A program made the position numbers and the translations under genes. From assembly GCF_005889735.1 (NCBI RefSeq), contig NZ_VCKY01000102.1, forward strand, positions 1 through 35,638: 35,638 bases of DNA, read 5' to 3'. Positions 24,701 through 32,059 of this stretch are shown here, piece by piece. Within the stretch, counting starts at the first letter, position 1, and each line of letters begins with the position of its first letter. The DNA is from Nonomuraea turkmeniaca. Its GTDB lineage: Bacteria; Actinomycetota; Actinomycetes; Streptosporangiales; Streptosporangiaceae. Under the pieces are notes generated by a model. That model was not told the DNA's origin. It was given only the letters and a program-made list of their open reading frames with translations, and ran no database searches.

Positions 24701-25529
24701 TCGGTGTGGTCGTGGTGAAGTTGTTGCGAAGCTGACCGTCACCGGTCTGGAAGAAGCCCATCAGCACATAGGTGTCGCCGGCGTCGCCCGGCACGTCGAG
24801 GCTCAGCGTGCCGTCGTCGCCGACGCTGCCGGTGAGGTCCCGCACGCTGTCGCGATGGAGCATCCGGGGTCCGCCGGCCTGGCGGTCGCAGGCCGCGTCC
24901 CCGCACCGGGCGAGCAGCACGGCGATCGGGGTGCGCCGCGCACCGCCGGGGGGTTGCGGGCGGTAGTTGGTCGGCAGGGGGCCGCCGTATCTCGTACCGC
25001 CCTTGACGAAGGCGTGCGAGAACACCAGCTGTTGCGACGCCCGTGGATCGTTGACATCGGTCACCGTGGGGACGATCGCCGGCCATCGTGGACTGATGGT
25101 GAAGTCCAGGGCCAGATCGAGCCGGCCGGCGGCCTCCAGCATGCTCTGGACCTTCTGTGCCCAGCGCGGCGAGCCCCAGCCGTACTCCGCCAGGAACTCG
25201 GGATCGGAGGCCCTCGGGCCGGTGGCGGTGGTCGTGGCGACCTCCGCGCCGCCGGCGCCGGCGGCCTTCATGTCGGCGAGCTCGGCGCGTAACTGCTCGT
25301 CCTGTGTGAAGGCCATCGGCATCCACCAGCGATACTTCGGACGCACCGTAGAGGGTGGATCGGCGAATGTCCCGGCGGTCAGCCTAGGCACGGATCCGGC
25401 GAGCACCGCCGGCGCCGACGCGGCGTGCGAGGGAGGCGGGGCAGTCGATGCGATGGCGAGAGGGGTGCCGGCGAGCGCCGCCGCGAGGAGCGGAACAGCG
25501 GCTACGCGGCAGCGACGCTCACCGAACAT
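21786..25529 (-). CDS. Secreted GH106-type glycosidase with C-terminal F5/8C domain
   Basis: A 1247-residue secreted enzyme. A Sec signal ends near A36. The catalytic region (about 55-850) begins with RPKYRWWMPMAFTQDEQLRA and AAGAGGAEVA, the pattern of the GH106 alpha-L-rhamnosidase-like family, and includes VDLFEDSLELG, AYGGPIDTPQ and SVYRGYAGGVTQVVWHGYPY. It is followed by a jelly-roll domain (about 870-985, NGTRIPARSPQDLRHIEVG), an Ig-like domain (about 1000-1085) and an F5/8-type C (CBM32-like) module (about 1115-1247, ASSYQYQHPPSFLTDGSAAT). Rhamnosidase activity is the family precedent, not proven here. The ATG at 25529 lies 11 bases inside the end of the sialidase gene, so translation is coupled. 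Confidence 0.82.
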   Translation of the reverse strand: MFGERRCRVAAVPLLAAALAGTPLAIASTAPPPSHAASAPAVLAGSVPRLTAGTFADPPSTVRPKYRWWMPMAFTQDEQLRAELADMKAAGAGGAEVATTTATGPRASDPEFLAEYGWGSPRWAQKVQSMLEAAGRLDLALDFTISPRWPAIVPTVTDVNDPRASQQLVFSHAFVKGGTRYGGPLPTNYRPQPPGGARRTPIAVLLARCGDAACDRQAGGPRMLHRDSVRDLTGSVGDDGTLSLDVPGDAGDTYVLMGFFQTGDGQLRNNFTTTTPNYVLDHLSEQGVRATTQFYDSSILTPPVREALGAVGRVDLFEDSLELGTAQKWTWDFADQWERRRGYSPISVLPALTDAGSAGLTAAPFFDFTDGSGARIRTDYRQTWNDLYIDSRLVPLRQWANERGMALRSQAYGGPIDTPQAATHVDVPEGESLVFFDNIEPYRLVSVGAHLNGTPVVSSECCAARASVWATTAGGWQNSANLRSVYRGYAGGVTQVVWHGYPYLTKGEGTSDQAVWPGMSYGGNTSFSEAWGAKGAPNWPDYRAINDHLARLQLVLRQGKPTFDVALYLQDFGLRSPATTLTGPRTLLESDSPLAERGYTYEYLSPAHLRMPSAKVSDGRLFPSAGAYRAIVLADQKTMAVDTARRLLELARDGLPVVFVGELPSSTPGFHDAANQDAELRRLIAQLVARPGVRRVADLAAVPDLLARLGIVPAAAPTTPSADVLSVRRSEATTDYYYLFNQRSWATEQRLTLTGEGRPYKLDTWTGEITPLTDYRQTPHGVVVDVALEASDTAVIALSTRHDETFRWSAGEEHGPTVARNAGLGPVLLDDWTLQVVSWSRGESGLPGDTAKTTLPAVEPVAGERGALPPWSAITPANGYDVDLGDVSGVGTYTSTFTLDDSWGGVRTAYLDLGAAVDTVTVTLNGTRIPARSPQDLRHIEVGRHLRAGDNTLTVRVASTLVNAVRVAPGTGAAGRPRMDYGLLGPVRLTPREARQPTLAVEALERELPLAAGGTNQARVRIANNSPRPVSVSVDVTTDGGVEATVDRPALLIPGRSSATALVRLSGRRESGSSTLVIDAVAANGARGQAHVTLRHSDNLAVNTTGSPYPRVWASSYQYQHPPSFLTDGSAATYWVSGGHTPGQAPTPETPEFIGVDLGLATVVRAVGLSGRDNWAPRSYDVQTSLDGERWTTVLSVRDDAPNAGTTTAVTPTEARYVRLRITEGRYPTQPGHNTQLAEFAVHSADA

Positions 25530-27528
25530 CACCGGACTCCGATCTGCCCGCGGGCACCAGGGCGTTCATCGGCAGGTGGGCGGTGAGGCCCCGGATGCGG
25601 TTGGTGTTAGTGGTGCGCAGCCAGGACATCTCGGTGTTGCTCAGCGCGCGATCGTAGACGCGGAACTCGTCCATGCTGCCGTGGAACCGGTCCGCCCCGT
25701 CCAGCCGCTGCCCCAGGTAGATGGGCGTGGGATCGTCGCCGCTGACCGACCCGGCGGCACCGGAGGCGGCGCTGACCTGGGCACCGTCCACGAACAACGC
25801 CACGGTGTCCGCCTGGCGACGCAGCACGACGTGGTGCCAGGCGCCATCGGCGTACGCGCCCTCGGAGGTGACGCCGGCCGACCCCGTGGCGGTGGTCACC
25901 GTGCCACGGATCCGGTTGTCGCCCGGTTCGGCACTCAGCTGCACCGCGGGTTCGCCGTTGAGGCCGTACGCCCAGACCAGTGCCTGGTCCTTGCTGGTGT
26001 CGCCGTACTTGATCCACGTCGACACGGTGAAGTCACCAGCACCCAGGACCGGCGTGGTCCGGAAGGGCAGCTGCGCCCGGCCCCGCTCCCCGTCGAAGCT
26101 GAACGCCCGGCCGTACCGGCCTGCGGTGGTGGTGACGCCGTCGAACACGAGCGCCGACCCGCCCGGCACGTCCGGAGTGGTGGACGGGGTGTGCAGGTCG
26201 CGGTCGTCGAGCCGGACGAAGGCGATCTCCGAGCGGTAGTCGGTGGCGCCGCGCTCGTAGAGCAGCCCGACATCGCCGCCCGGCAGTTTCACCATGTCGG
26301 CGTAGCCGCCGTAACAGGCGCATTCCTCCACTGTGGCGCTGCGGTCATTGGTTCCGTACACCTGGACGCCCTCGTCGGTCGAGTCGAGCGGGGTGTCGAC
26401 GGACTGCCAGCTCAGCCCTTCGTCGAACGACGAGCGGATGGTCGGCCTGATCCTCGGCTCCGTGTTCACCGACGGCGCCATGGTGAGGATCCGGTTGTAT
26501 GCGTCACCTTCGTCGGTGGCCACCAGCCGCAACGACGAGGACTGGATGTGCGGTGCCTCGAACCCGGGCCGCAGCGTGAAGTCGCTGTGGTACGTCGCCC
26601 CGCCGTCCTTGCTGATCGCCACCGCCCGGTGTGGGCGGACGTTCGGGTCGGCCTCCTCCTCGGGCGTGCCACCGGTCCAGTTCTGCCTGGCCCACACCAT
26701 GATGTCGCCGTTGACGAGCTCCACCAGGCTGAGTTCCTGCGGGATCAGCTGGCGGTCGATGCCGTAGAAGGCGTTGGCGCCCCGGTGCCAGGTGACGCCG
26801 GCGTCATCGCTGTAGACCAGCATCGCGCCGGCCCCCTCGCCGGAGTTGTAGTTGACGCCCGCGATCAGCCGGCCGGCGTGCGCGCCGCGGGTGAGCTGGA
26901 TGGCGTGCACCGGGCCGGTCGCGTAGTGGCTCCAGGACGGATCGTCCAACTCGGGCAGTGGGCGTGGAGCAGCCCACGTCAGTCCGTTGTCGTCGCTGTG
27001 CAGGACGTACGGGGTCCGCGGCGCGGTCCGGTGGTTGGTCCCGGGTTTGGTCGGATCCACCGGGTTGTGTGTTCCCAGCAGCACGATCCGGCCGTCCGGC
27101 GCGTCGACCGCCGGAGCACCCGGCAGCTGCCGGTACACCACCGGGCCGGGATTGCCGCGGGTCGCCGGCGCCACCGGGTCTCCGGGTTCGCCGCGCACCA
27201 CGGTCTGCTCCGGCTGCCATTCACTGGCGCCTGGGGGCAGCCTGCGGACGACCGTCTCGATGTTGGACTTGTCCGCGCACGTGTGGAACCGGTGCTCGGC
27301 GAAGGCCAGCAGCGAGCCGTCCACCGCCCGGACGATCGACGGAATCCGGTAGCACCCGGACGGCACGTTCGGGCTGGAGAACAGCACGGTGGTCTTCGAC
27401 TCGAACGGGTCGACCGTCGCCGCGGCGAGGTCCGCCGCCGCGGCCTGGACAGGTGTCAGCGCAGCCGCCATGCTGACTCCGAAGGCGATCAGCACTGCCC
27501 GGTACTTGGGTTTGCGATGAACGATCAC
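25519..27528 (-). CDS. Secreted GH33-type exo-sialidase with LamG domain (copy 2)
   Basis: A 669-residue secreted enzyme that should release terminal sialic or related ulosonic acids. A Sec signal ends near A31. The propeller (about 38-410) has the arginine of the (F/Y)RIP motif in GCYRIPSIVRA, the acid/base-type aspartate in TCADKSNIE, and Asp boxes SDDNGLTW, SDDAGVTW, SKDGGATY and SSFDEGLSW. The probable nucleophile tyrosine is in GYADMVKLPGGDVGLLYE. A LamG/concanavalin-like domain (about 415-600) follows (DFTVSTWIKYGD, GAWHHVVLRR, MDEFRVYDRAL). The start is GTG at 27528, with GAGGAG eight bases upstream. It is a close paralogue of the next gene upstream and overlaps the GH106 start. Confidence 0.92.
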   Translation of the reverse strand: MIVHRKPKYRAVLIAFGVSMAAALTPVQAAAADLAAATVDPFESKTTVLFSSPNVPSGCYRIPSIVRAVDGSLLAFAEHRFHTCADKSNIETVVRRLPPGASEWQPEQTVVRGEPGDPVAPATRGNPGPVVYRQLPGAPAVDAPDGRIVLLGTHNPVDPTKPGTNHRTAPRTPYVLHSDDNGLTWAAPRPLPELDDPSWSHYATGPVHAIQLTRGAHAGRLIAGVNYNSGEGAGAMLVYSDDAGVTWHRGANAFYGIDRQLIPQELSLVELVNGDIMVWARQNWTGGTPEEEADPNVRPHRAVAISKDGGATYHSDFTLRPGFEAPHIQSSSLRLVATDEGDAYNRILTMAPSVNTEPRIRPTIRSSFDEGLSWQSVDTPLDSTDEGVQVYGTNDRSATVEECACYGGYADMVKLPGGDVGLLYERGATDYRSEIAFVRLDDRDLHTPSTTPDVPGGSALVFDGVTTTAGRYGRAFSFDGERGRAQLPFRTTPVLGAGDFTVSTWIKYGDTSKDQALVWAYGLNGEPAVQLSAEPGDNRIRGTVTTATGSAGVTSEGAYADGAWHHVVLRRQADTVALFVDGAQVSAASGAAGSVSGDDPTPIYLGQRLDGADRFHGSMDEFRVYDRALSNTEMSWLRTTNTNRIRGLTAHLPMNALVPAGRSESGDVR

Positions 27529-27537
27529 CGTCGCCGC

Positions 27538-27580
27538 TCCTCTTTTGTCATGGCGATGAGGGTTCTGCTGGGGAAGAGGA
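27538..27580 (-). promoter_or_regulatory. Stem that could mask the ribosome-binding site of sialidase copy 2
   Basis: On the minus-strand mRNA, UCCUCUU directly after the stop of sialidase copy 1 (27580-27574) is an exact complement of AAGAGGA (27544-27538), which contains most of the Shine-Dalgarno sequence of copy 2. Ribosomes finishing copy 1 would open the stem, giving translational coupling across a 52-base gap. The complementarity is visible; the effect is inferred. Confidence 0.3.
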
Positions 27581-29611
27581 TCAGGCGCCGGGTGGGATGA
27601 CGGCGTCCATCGGCAGGTGTGCGGTGCGGCCGGGAATGCCGTTGGCGTCGCCGGTGCGCAGCCGGGTCAGCTCGGCGGTGCTCAGCGCACGGTCGTAGAT
27701 TCGGAACTCGTCCATGCTGCCGTGGAACCGGTTCGCCCCGTCGAGGCCCTGCCCGAGGTATATCGGTGCGGGGTCGTCGCCGGTGACGGCACCACCGGCC
27801 CCGGACGCGACCCCGGCCTGTGCACCGTCGACGAACAGGGTGACCGTGCCGCCCTGCCTGCGCAGCGCCACGTGATGCCACGCGCCGTCGGCGTAAGCGC
27901 CGGCGGACATGACGGCCACCGATCCGCCGGCGGCGTTCACCATGCCGCGGATACGGTCACTGCCCGGCTCGGCCCGCAACCACACCTTCGCCTCGCCGTC
28001 CTGGCCGTACGCCGAGAAGATGACCTGGTCCTTGGTGTCGTCGTCGTGCCTGACCCAGGTCGACACGGTGAAATCGCCCGAACCCAGCACCGGCGCGGTC
28101 CGGTACGGCACCTGCACCCGGCCCCGCTGCCCATCGAAGGCCAGCGCCTGGCCGTACACGCCGCGGGTGGTCGTGACACCCTCGAACACCAGCGCCGACC
28201 GGCCCGGCACGTCCGGAGTGGTGGACGGGGTGTGCAGGTCGCGGTCGTCGAGTACGACGAACGCGATCTCCGCACGGTAGTCGGTGGTCCCGGCGCAGGT
28301 CCGGGTGGACCAGCAACCGGACCTGGTCCGTTCGTAGAGCAGCCCGACATGGCCGTTGGGTAGTTCCACCATGTCCGAGTAACCGCCGTAGCAGGCGCAG
28401 TCCTCGACGGAGATGTCGCGGTTGTTGTCGCCCCACACCTGGACGCCTTCGTCGCTCGAGTGGGCGGGGGTGTCGACGGTCTGCCAGCTGAGGCCCTCGT
28501 CGAACGTCGAGCGGATGGTCATCCGGCTCCGCGGGTCCACGTTCACCGATGCCGCGGACGTGAGGATCCGGTTGTACCGGTCGCCTTCGTCGGTGGCCCG
28601 CAGCCGCAGTGCCGCCGACTGGACTGGCGGTGCCTCGAATCCGCGCAGCAGCGTGAAGCCACTGTCGTATGTCTGGCCGCCGTCCTTGCTGATGGCGTAC
28701 GCCCGGTGCGGGCGGATGTCCGGGTCGGCCTCTTCCTCGTCGGTGCCGCCGCTCCAGTTCTGCCTGGCCCACACGAAAACGTCACCGTTGGCCTGTTCGA
28801 CCAGGCTCATCTCCTGCGGGATCAGTTGCCGGCCCAGCGGATATTCCACCCGCGCGCCCCGCTGCCAGGTCACGCCGCCGTCATCGCTGTAGACGAGCAT
28901 GGCACCGCGGACGCCCGGGGGGACATAGTTGACGCCTGCCACCAGCCGCCCGGCGTGGGCGCCGCGAGTGAGCTGGATGGCATGCACCGGACCTGTCGCG
29001 TAGTGACCCCAGGCCGGGTCGTCCAGCTCCTCCAGGGTGCGCGGCCGACTCCAGGTCACCCCGTTGTCGTCGCTGTACACCAGGTACGGGGTACGTGGGG
29101 CACCCCCGTGGCTCTGGCCGGGAGTGGCCGGGTCCACCGGGTTGTGCGTGCCCAGCAGCACGATCCGGCCGTCCGGGGCGCCGGCCGCCGGAGCGCCGGG
29201 CAGGTGCCGGTACACCACCGGCGCGGCGTTGCCGCGGGTCGCCGGCGCCTGCGGATTGTCAGGCTCGCCCCGCACGACCGTCTGCTCCGGCAGCCACTGT
29301 GTGGCCCCGGCCGGCAGCCGCCTGACCACCGTCTCGATGTTGGACTTGTCGGCGCAGCTGTTGAGCCGGTGCTCGGCGAAGGCCAGCAACGACCCGTCCA
29401 CCGCCCGGACGATCGCCGGAATCCGGTGACACCCGGTCGGCACGTTCGGGTCGGAGAACACCACCGTTGTCTTCGCCCGGAACGGGTCGGCCGTCGTCTC
29501 GATGACGTCGGCCGCGACGGGTGCCGCCGTCATCGGCATCAACACCGCCGCCGCGCCGGCTAAAGCGGCCAACCTCGATACCCGGTGACGGAGTCTGCGA
29601 TGAGTTGTCAC
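27581..29611 (-). CDS. Secreted GH33-type exo-sialidase with LamG domain (copy 1)
   Basis: A 676-residue secreted paralogue of the adjacent sialidase, sharing most of its sequence and all domains: Sec signal to about A35, propeller, LamG. The same Asp boxes appear (SDDNGVTW, SDDGGVTW, SKDGGQTY, STFDEGLSW), with the probable nucleophile tyrosine in GYSDMVELPNGHVGLLYE. Two differences stand out: the arginine motif reads GCHRIP rather than YRIP, and an extra loop with two cysteines (RSGCWSTRTCAG) follows the tyrosine block. I chose GTG 29611 as start: AGGAGAGG lies nine bases upstream and the product then begins like copy 2 (VTTHR versus VIVHR). ATG 29632 has no ribosome-binding site. Confidence 0.9.
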   Translation of the reverse strand: MTTHRRLRHRVSRLAALAGAAAVLMPMTAAPVAADVIETTADPFRAKTTVVFSDPNVPTGCHRIPAIVRAVDGSLLAFAEHRLNSCADKSNIETVVRRLPAGATQWLPEQTVVRGEPDNPQAPATRGNAAPVVYRHLPGAPAAGAPDGRIVLLGTHNPVDPATPGQSHGGAPRTPYLVYSDDNGVTWSRPRTLEELDDPAWGHYATGPVHAIQLTRGAHAGRLVAGVNYVPPGVRGAMLVYSDDGGVTWQRGARVEYPLGRQLIPQEMSLVEQANGDVFVWARQNWSGGTDEEEADPDIRPHRAYAISKDGGQTYDSGFTLLRGFEAPPVQSAALRLRATDEGDRYNRILTSAASVNVDPRSRMTIRSTFDEGLSWQTVDTPAHSSDEGVQVWGDNNRDISVEDCACYGGYSDMVELPNGHVGLLYERTRSGCWSTRTCAGTTDYRAEIAFVVLDDRDLHTPSTTPDVPGRSALVFEGVTTTRGVYGQALAFDGQRGRVQVPYRTAPVLGSGDFTVSTWVRHDDDTKDQVIFSAYGQDGEAKVWLRAEPGSDRIRGMVNAAGGSVAVMSAGAYADGAWHHVALRRQGGTVTLFVDGAQAGVASGAGGAVTGDDPAPIYLGQGLDGANRFHGSMDEFRIYDRALSTAELTRLRTGDANGIPGRTAHLPMDAVIPPGA

Positions 29612-29639
29612 GATCGTCGTTCCTCTCCTCATGAGGGGG

Positions 29640-31097
29640 TCACGAGTCGGTGCGGTGCTTGGCGACCGCGGACGCGAACAGCTCGTGCCGCGCGGCACGG
29701 TCGTCCTCGGTGGTGGTTCCGCGGTGCGGGGCGCTGAGGTCCAGATAGGTGGGTGGGGTCGCGTCGTAGAGCGCCCACCGCGTCACGGCCTCGCGCATCT
29801 GCCCGAGCGCATCACCGTACGCGGGGTCGTCGAGGAGGTCAGTCAGCTCGTGCGGGTCGGCGGCCAGGTCGAAGAAGGACTCTCCGGCCGTCTCGGACCA
29901 CAGCAGCTTGTACCGCTCGGTACGGGCCATGCCCCCGGCGCCCAGCCGGCGGCGGGTCTCGGCGAAGACACAGTCGTGCCCGGCCGCCGGGTCGGTCAGG
30001 TCGCGACCGGGCAGCGGTGACGCCGGCTGCACGTCGCAGCTCGCCAGGATCGTCGGGGCGACGTCGACCAGCGAGACAAGCGCGCCGGCGACATCGCCGC
30101 GCCGCCGCCCGCCCGGAAACTTGACCAGCAGCGGCACTTTCACCACCGGGTCGTACATCGGCCCGTCCTTGAGGAGCAGGTGGTGGAAGCCGAGGTACTC
30201 GCCGTGGTCGGCGGTGAAGATGATCAGTGTGTCGTCGTAGAGCTCGCGCTCCCGCAGCAGGTCGACCATCAGGCCTACCTGGTGGTCCAGCTGCGTGATG
30301 GTGGCGTAGTAGTGCGCCATGACCCGTTGCAGCAGCGGCAGCGTCAGCGGTTCGTTGTCGAAGTACTCCCGTCGGTGCCGGCGGTCGCCTTCCGGAATCG
30401 TGTCCGTCCAGCCCGGTAACGGGGTCAGCGTCGCCGGGTCGTACAGGTCGTCCCAGCCCGCGGGCGGGTCGAACGGGTGGTGCGGCTTGATGAACGACAC
30501 GTGCAGCAACTGACCGGTGCCGCCGGACCAGCCGGCCAGCACGGTCCGCGCCCGTTCGCCGATCCAGGTGGTGGAGTGCCACTGTTCCGGCAGGTTCGAC
30601 CTTCCGCTGCCGAAGGTCTCCCAGTACGACCGGGGCGCCTGCGCGCGGAATTCCCGCTCCTGGTCGACGAGGTCGGTCACCGGCGCCAGCCCGGCCGCGG
30701 CCAGCTCCCGGTGGTAGTCGTCGTCGTACCGGCCGGGCCCGTCCTGCTCGGCGAGCTCCATGTGGTCGTAGCCGACGTCAAGGTAGGTCGGCGTGAAGTG
30801 CATCTTGCCGACCGCCGCCGTCCGGTACCCGGCCCGGCGTAACGCCCGTGGGAAGGTGTCGATGCCGGGCGCGAGCGTGCAACGGTTCGTCCAACCACCA
30901 TGCTGGCGCACGTGCAGGCCGGACAGCAGCGAGTACCGGGATGGGGTGCAGACCGGGAACGGGCAGAACGCGTTGCGGTATCGGACGCCGTCGGCGGCCA
31001 GCCGGTCCAGGTTGGGGGTACGCACATCCGGGTTGCCGGCGACGCCTAGGCAGTCCGCCCGGAACTGGTCGGCCTGGATGACCAGAACATTGGGCAT
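29640..31097 (-). CDS. Cytosolic type-I sulfatase
   Basis: A 485-residue formylglycine-dependent sulfatase. The catalytic signature is C50-T-P-S-R54 in FPVCTPSRYSLLSG, where C50 would be converted to formylglycine by an FGE-type enzyme (not in this window). Metal ligands are D10-Q11 in VIQADQFRADCLG and the D-H pair of TADHGEYLGFH; the AVGKMHF lysine also fits. It hydrolyses a sulfate ester, presumably on a sugar. There is no signal peptide: the ATG overlaps the stop of the lyase gene (TGATG), fixing the start. It should therefore act inside the cell on an imported molecule, unlike the secreted enzymes encoded after it. The substrate is unknown. Confidence 0.9.
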   Translation of the reverse strand: MPNVLVIQADQFRADCLGVAGNPDVRTPNLDRLAADGVRYRNAFCPFPVCTPSRYSLLSGLHVRQHGGWTNRCTLAPGIDTFPRALRRAGYRTAAVGKMHFTPTYLDVGYDHMELAEQDGPGRYDDDYHRELAAAGLAPVTDLVDQEREFRAQAPRSYWETFGSGRSNLPEQWHSTTWIGERARTVLAGWSGGTGQLLHVSFIKPHHPFDPPAGWDDLYDPATLTPLPGWTDTIPEGDRRHRREYFDNEPLTLPLLQRVMAHYYATITQLDHQVGLMVDLLRERELYDDTLIIFTADHGEYLGFHHLLLKDGPMYDPVVKVPLLVKFPGGRRRGDVAGALVSLVDVAPTILASCDVQPASPLPGRDLTDPAAGHDCVFAETRRRLGAGGMARTERYKLLWSETAGESFFDLAADPHELTDLLDDPAYGDALGQMREAVTRWALYDATPPTYLDLSAPHRGTTTEDDRAARHELFASAVAKHRTDS

Positions 31098-32029
31098 CAG
31101 TGGATCTCGTCGCCGAATCCGAGCCGGGTCACCTCGGCGCGTAACCCGGCCAGCTCATGCGAACCGGGCGACACCAGCGGCTGGCGGCACGGTCCACAGT
31201 CGACGGCGAACAAGGAGCCGAGCGCTTTGAAGCCGGCCAGCTCGCCACCGTACCGCCCGGCGATTTCGATGACCTGCTGCGCCTGGAGTTGGAGCCGTTG
31301 CGCGGCCGCCAGATCTCCTTTGGCGGCGTGGTCGAGCATCTGACGGAACAGCGGGCCGGCGAAGTTGTACACCGACCCGATGGCGGCCCGGGCCCCCCAC
31401 TGCCAGGCGGCGAGCACCAGCTTGGCCACGCCGACGTAGATCTCCTGTTCCCCGCCCGCCAGGTGTAGGCAGCGTTGCAGGTCGACCATGTCGTTGTGGG
31501 CGAACTTGACTCCGGCGAAGGTCGGGATCCGCTCCCGCGCGGCCAGCAGAACGTCGCTGGCACGCAGGTTCACCCCGGTCGCCGAGGGGATGTGGTAGTA
31601 GGTGAACGGCAGCGTGGGGGCGGCGTCCGCGATGGCCGCGCAGGCATCGACCAGCGCGGCCACTGTGTTGGGACGATGGAAGTACGGGGCGACCGCGGAG
31701 ATCGCCTTTACCCCCGACGACTCCGCGTGCGCCGCCAGTCGGCCGGCTTCGGTGACGCTCGCGTGTCCGACATGGACGAGGACGTCCAGCCGACCGGCCG
31801 CGACCTCGCACCACCGCTCGACCAGCGCCATCCGCTCGGCGGTGGACAGGGAGGCCCCCTCGCCGGCGGTGCCGCCGACGAACGCCGCCGGCGACCCCCA
31901 CGCGACCAGCGCGTCCGCCTGCTTCGCGACGATGTCGAGGGCGAGTCCGCCAGCCTCGTCGAACGGGGTGAACACGGCGGTGAGCAGCGCCATGTCCGGT
32001 CCGTCGGTGCAGTAGCCCAAGCGGGTCAT
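31097..32029 (-). CDS. nanA: N-acetylneuraminate lyase-like aldolase (DHDPS family)
   Basis: A 310-residue TIM-barrel class I aldolase. The Schiff-base lysine is K175 in FAGVKFAHNDM, with the catalytic tyrosine Y145 in TYYHIPSATG. The carboxylate-binding loop is GGTAGEGASLS (52-62). GARAAIGSVYNFAGPLF (212-228) matches the 'GAIGS-YN' block of neuraminate lyases better than dihydrodipicolinate synthases. It would split a sialic acid into a hexosamine and pyruvate in the cytosol. Kdn, Kdo-like acids or 2-keto-3-deoxy sugars are possible substrates, as the family is versatile. AAAGGA precedes the ATG at 32029. It sits between the transporter genes and the sulfatase. No nanK or nanE is in the window. 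Confidence 0.8.
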   Translation of the reverse strand: MTRLGYCTDGPDMALLTAVFTPFDEAGGLALDIVAKQADALVAWGSPAAFVGGTAGEGASLSTAERMALVERWCEVAAGRLDVLVHVGHASVTEAGRLAAHAESSGVKAISAVAPYFHRPNTVAALVDACAAIADAAPTLPFTYYHIPSATGVNLRASDVLLAARERIPTFAGVKFAHNDMVDLQRCLHLAGGEQEIYVGVAKLVLAAWQWGARAAIGSVYNFAGPLFRQMLDHAAKGDLAAAQRLQLQAQQVIEIAGRYGGELAGFKALGSLFAVDCGPCRQPLVSPGSHELAGLRAEVTRLGFGDEIH

Positions 32030-32059
32030 GCGGTTCCTTTCGATTGGCCGGCGGGCCGG

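Noticed and set aside
19421..27600. Very long plus-strand open frames (about 19421-21718, 23088-25292, 24967-27600) opposite the secreted enzymes
   Set aside because: They are antisense shadows in GC-rich DNA: arginine/valine/glycine-rich, without motifs, ribosome sites or signal peptides, while the minus strand shows complete families.
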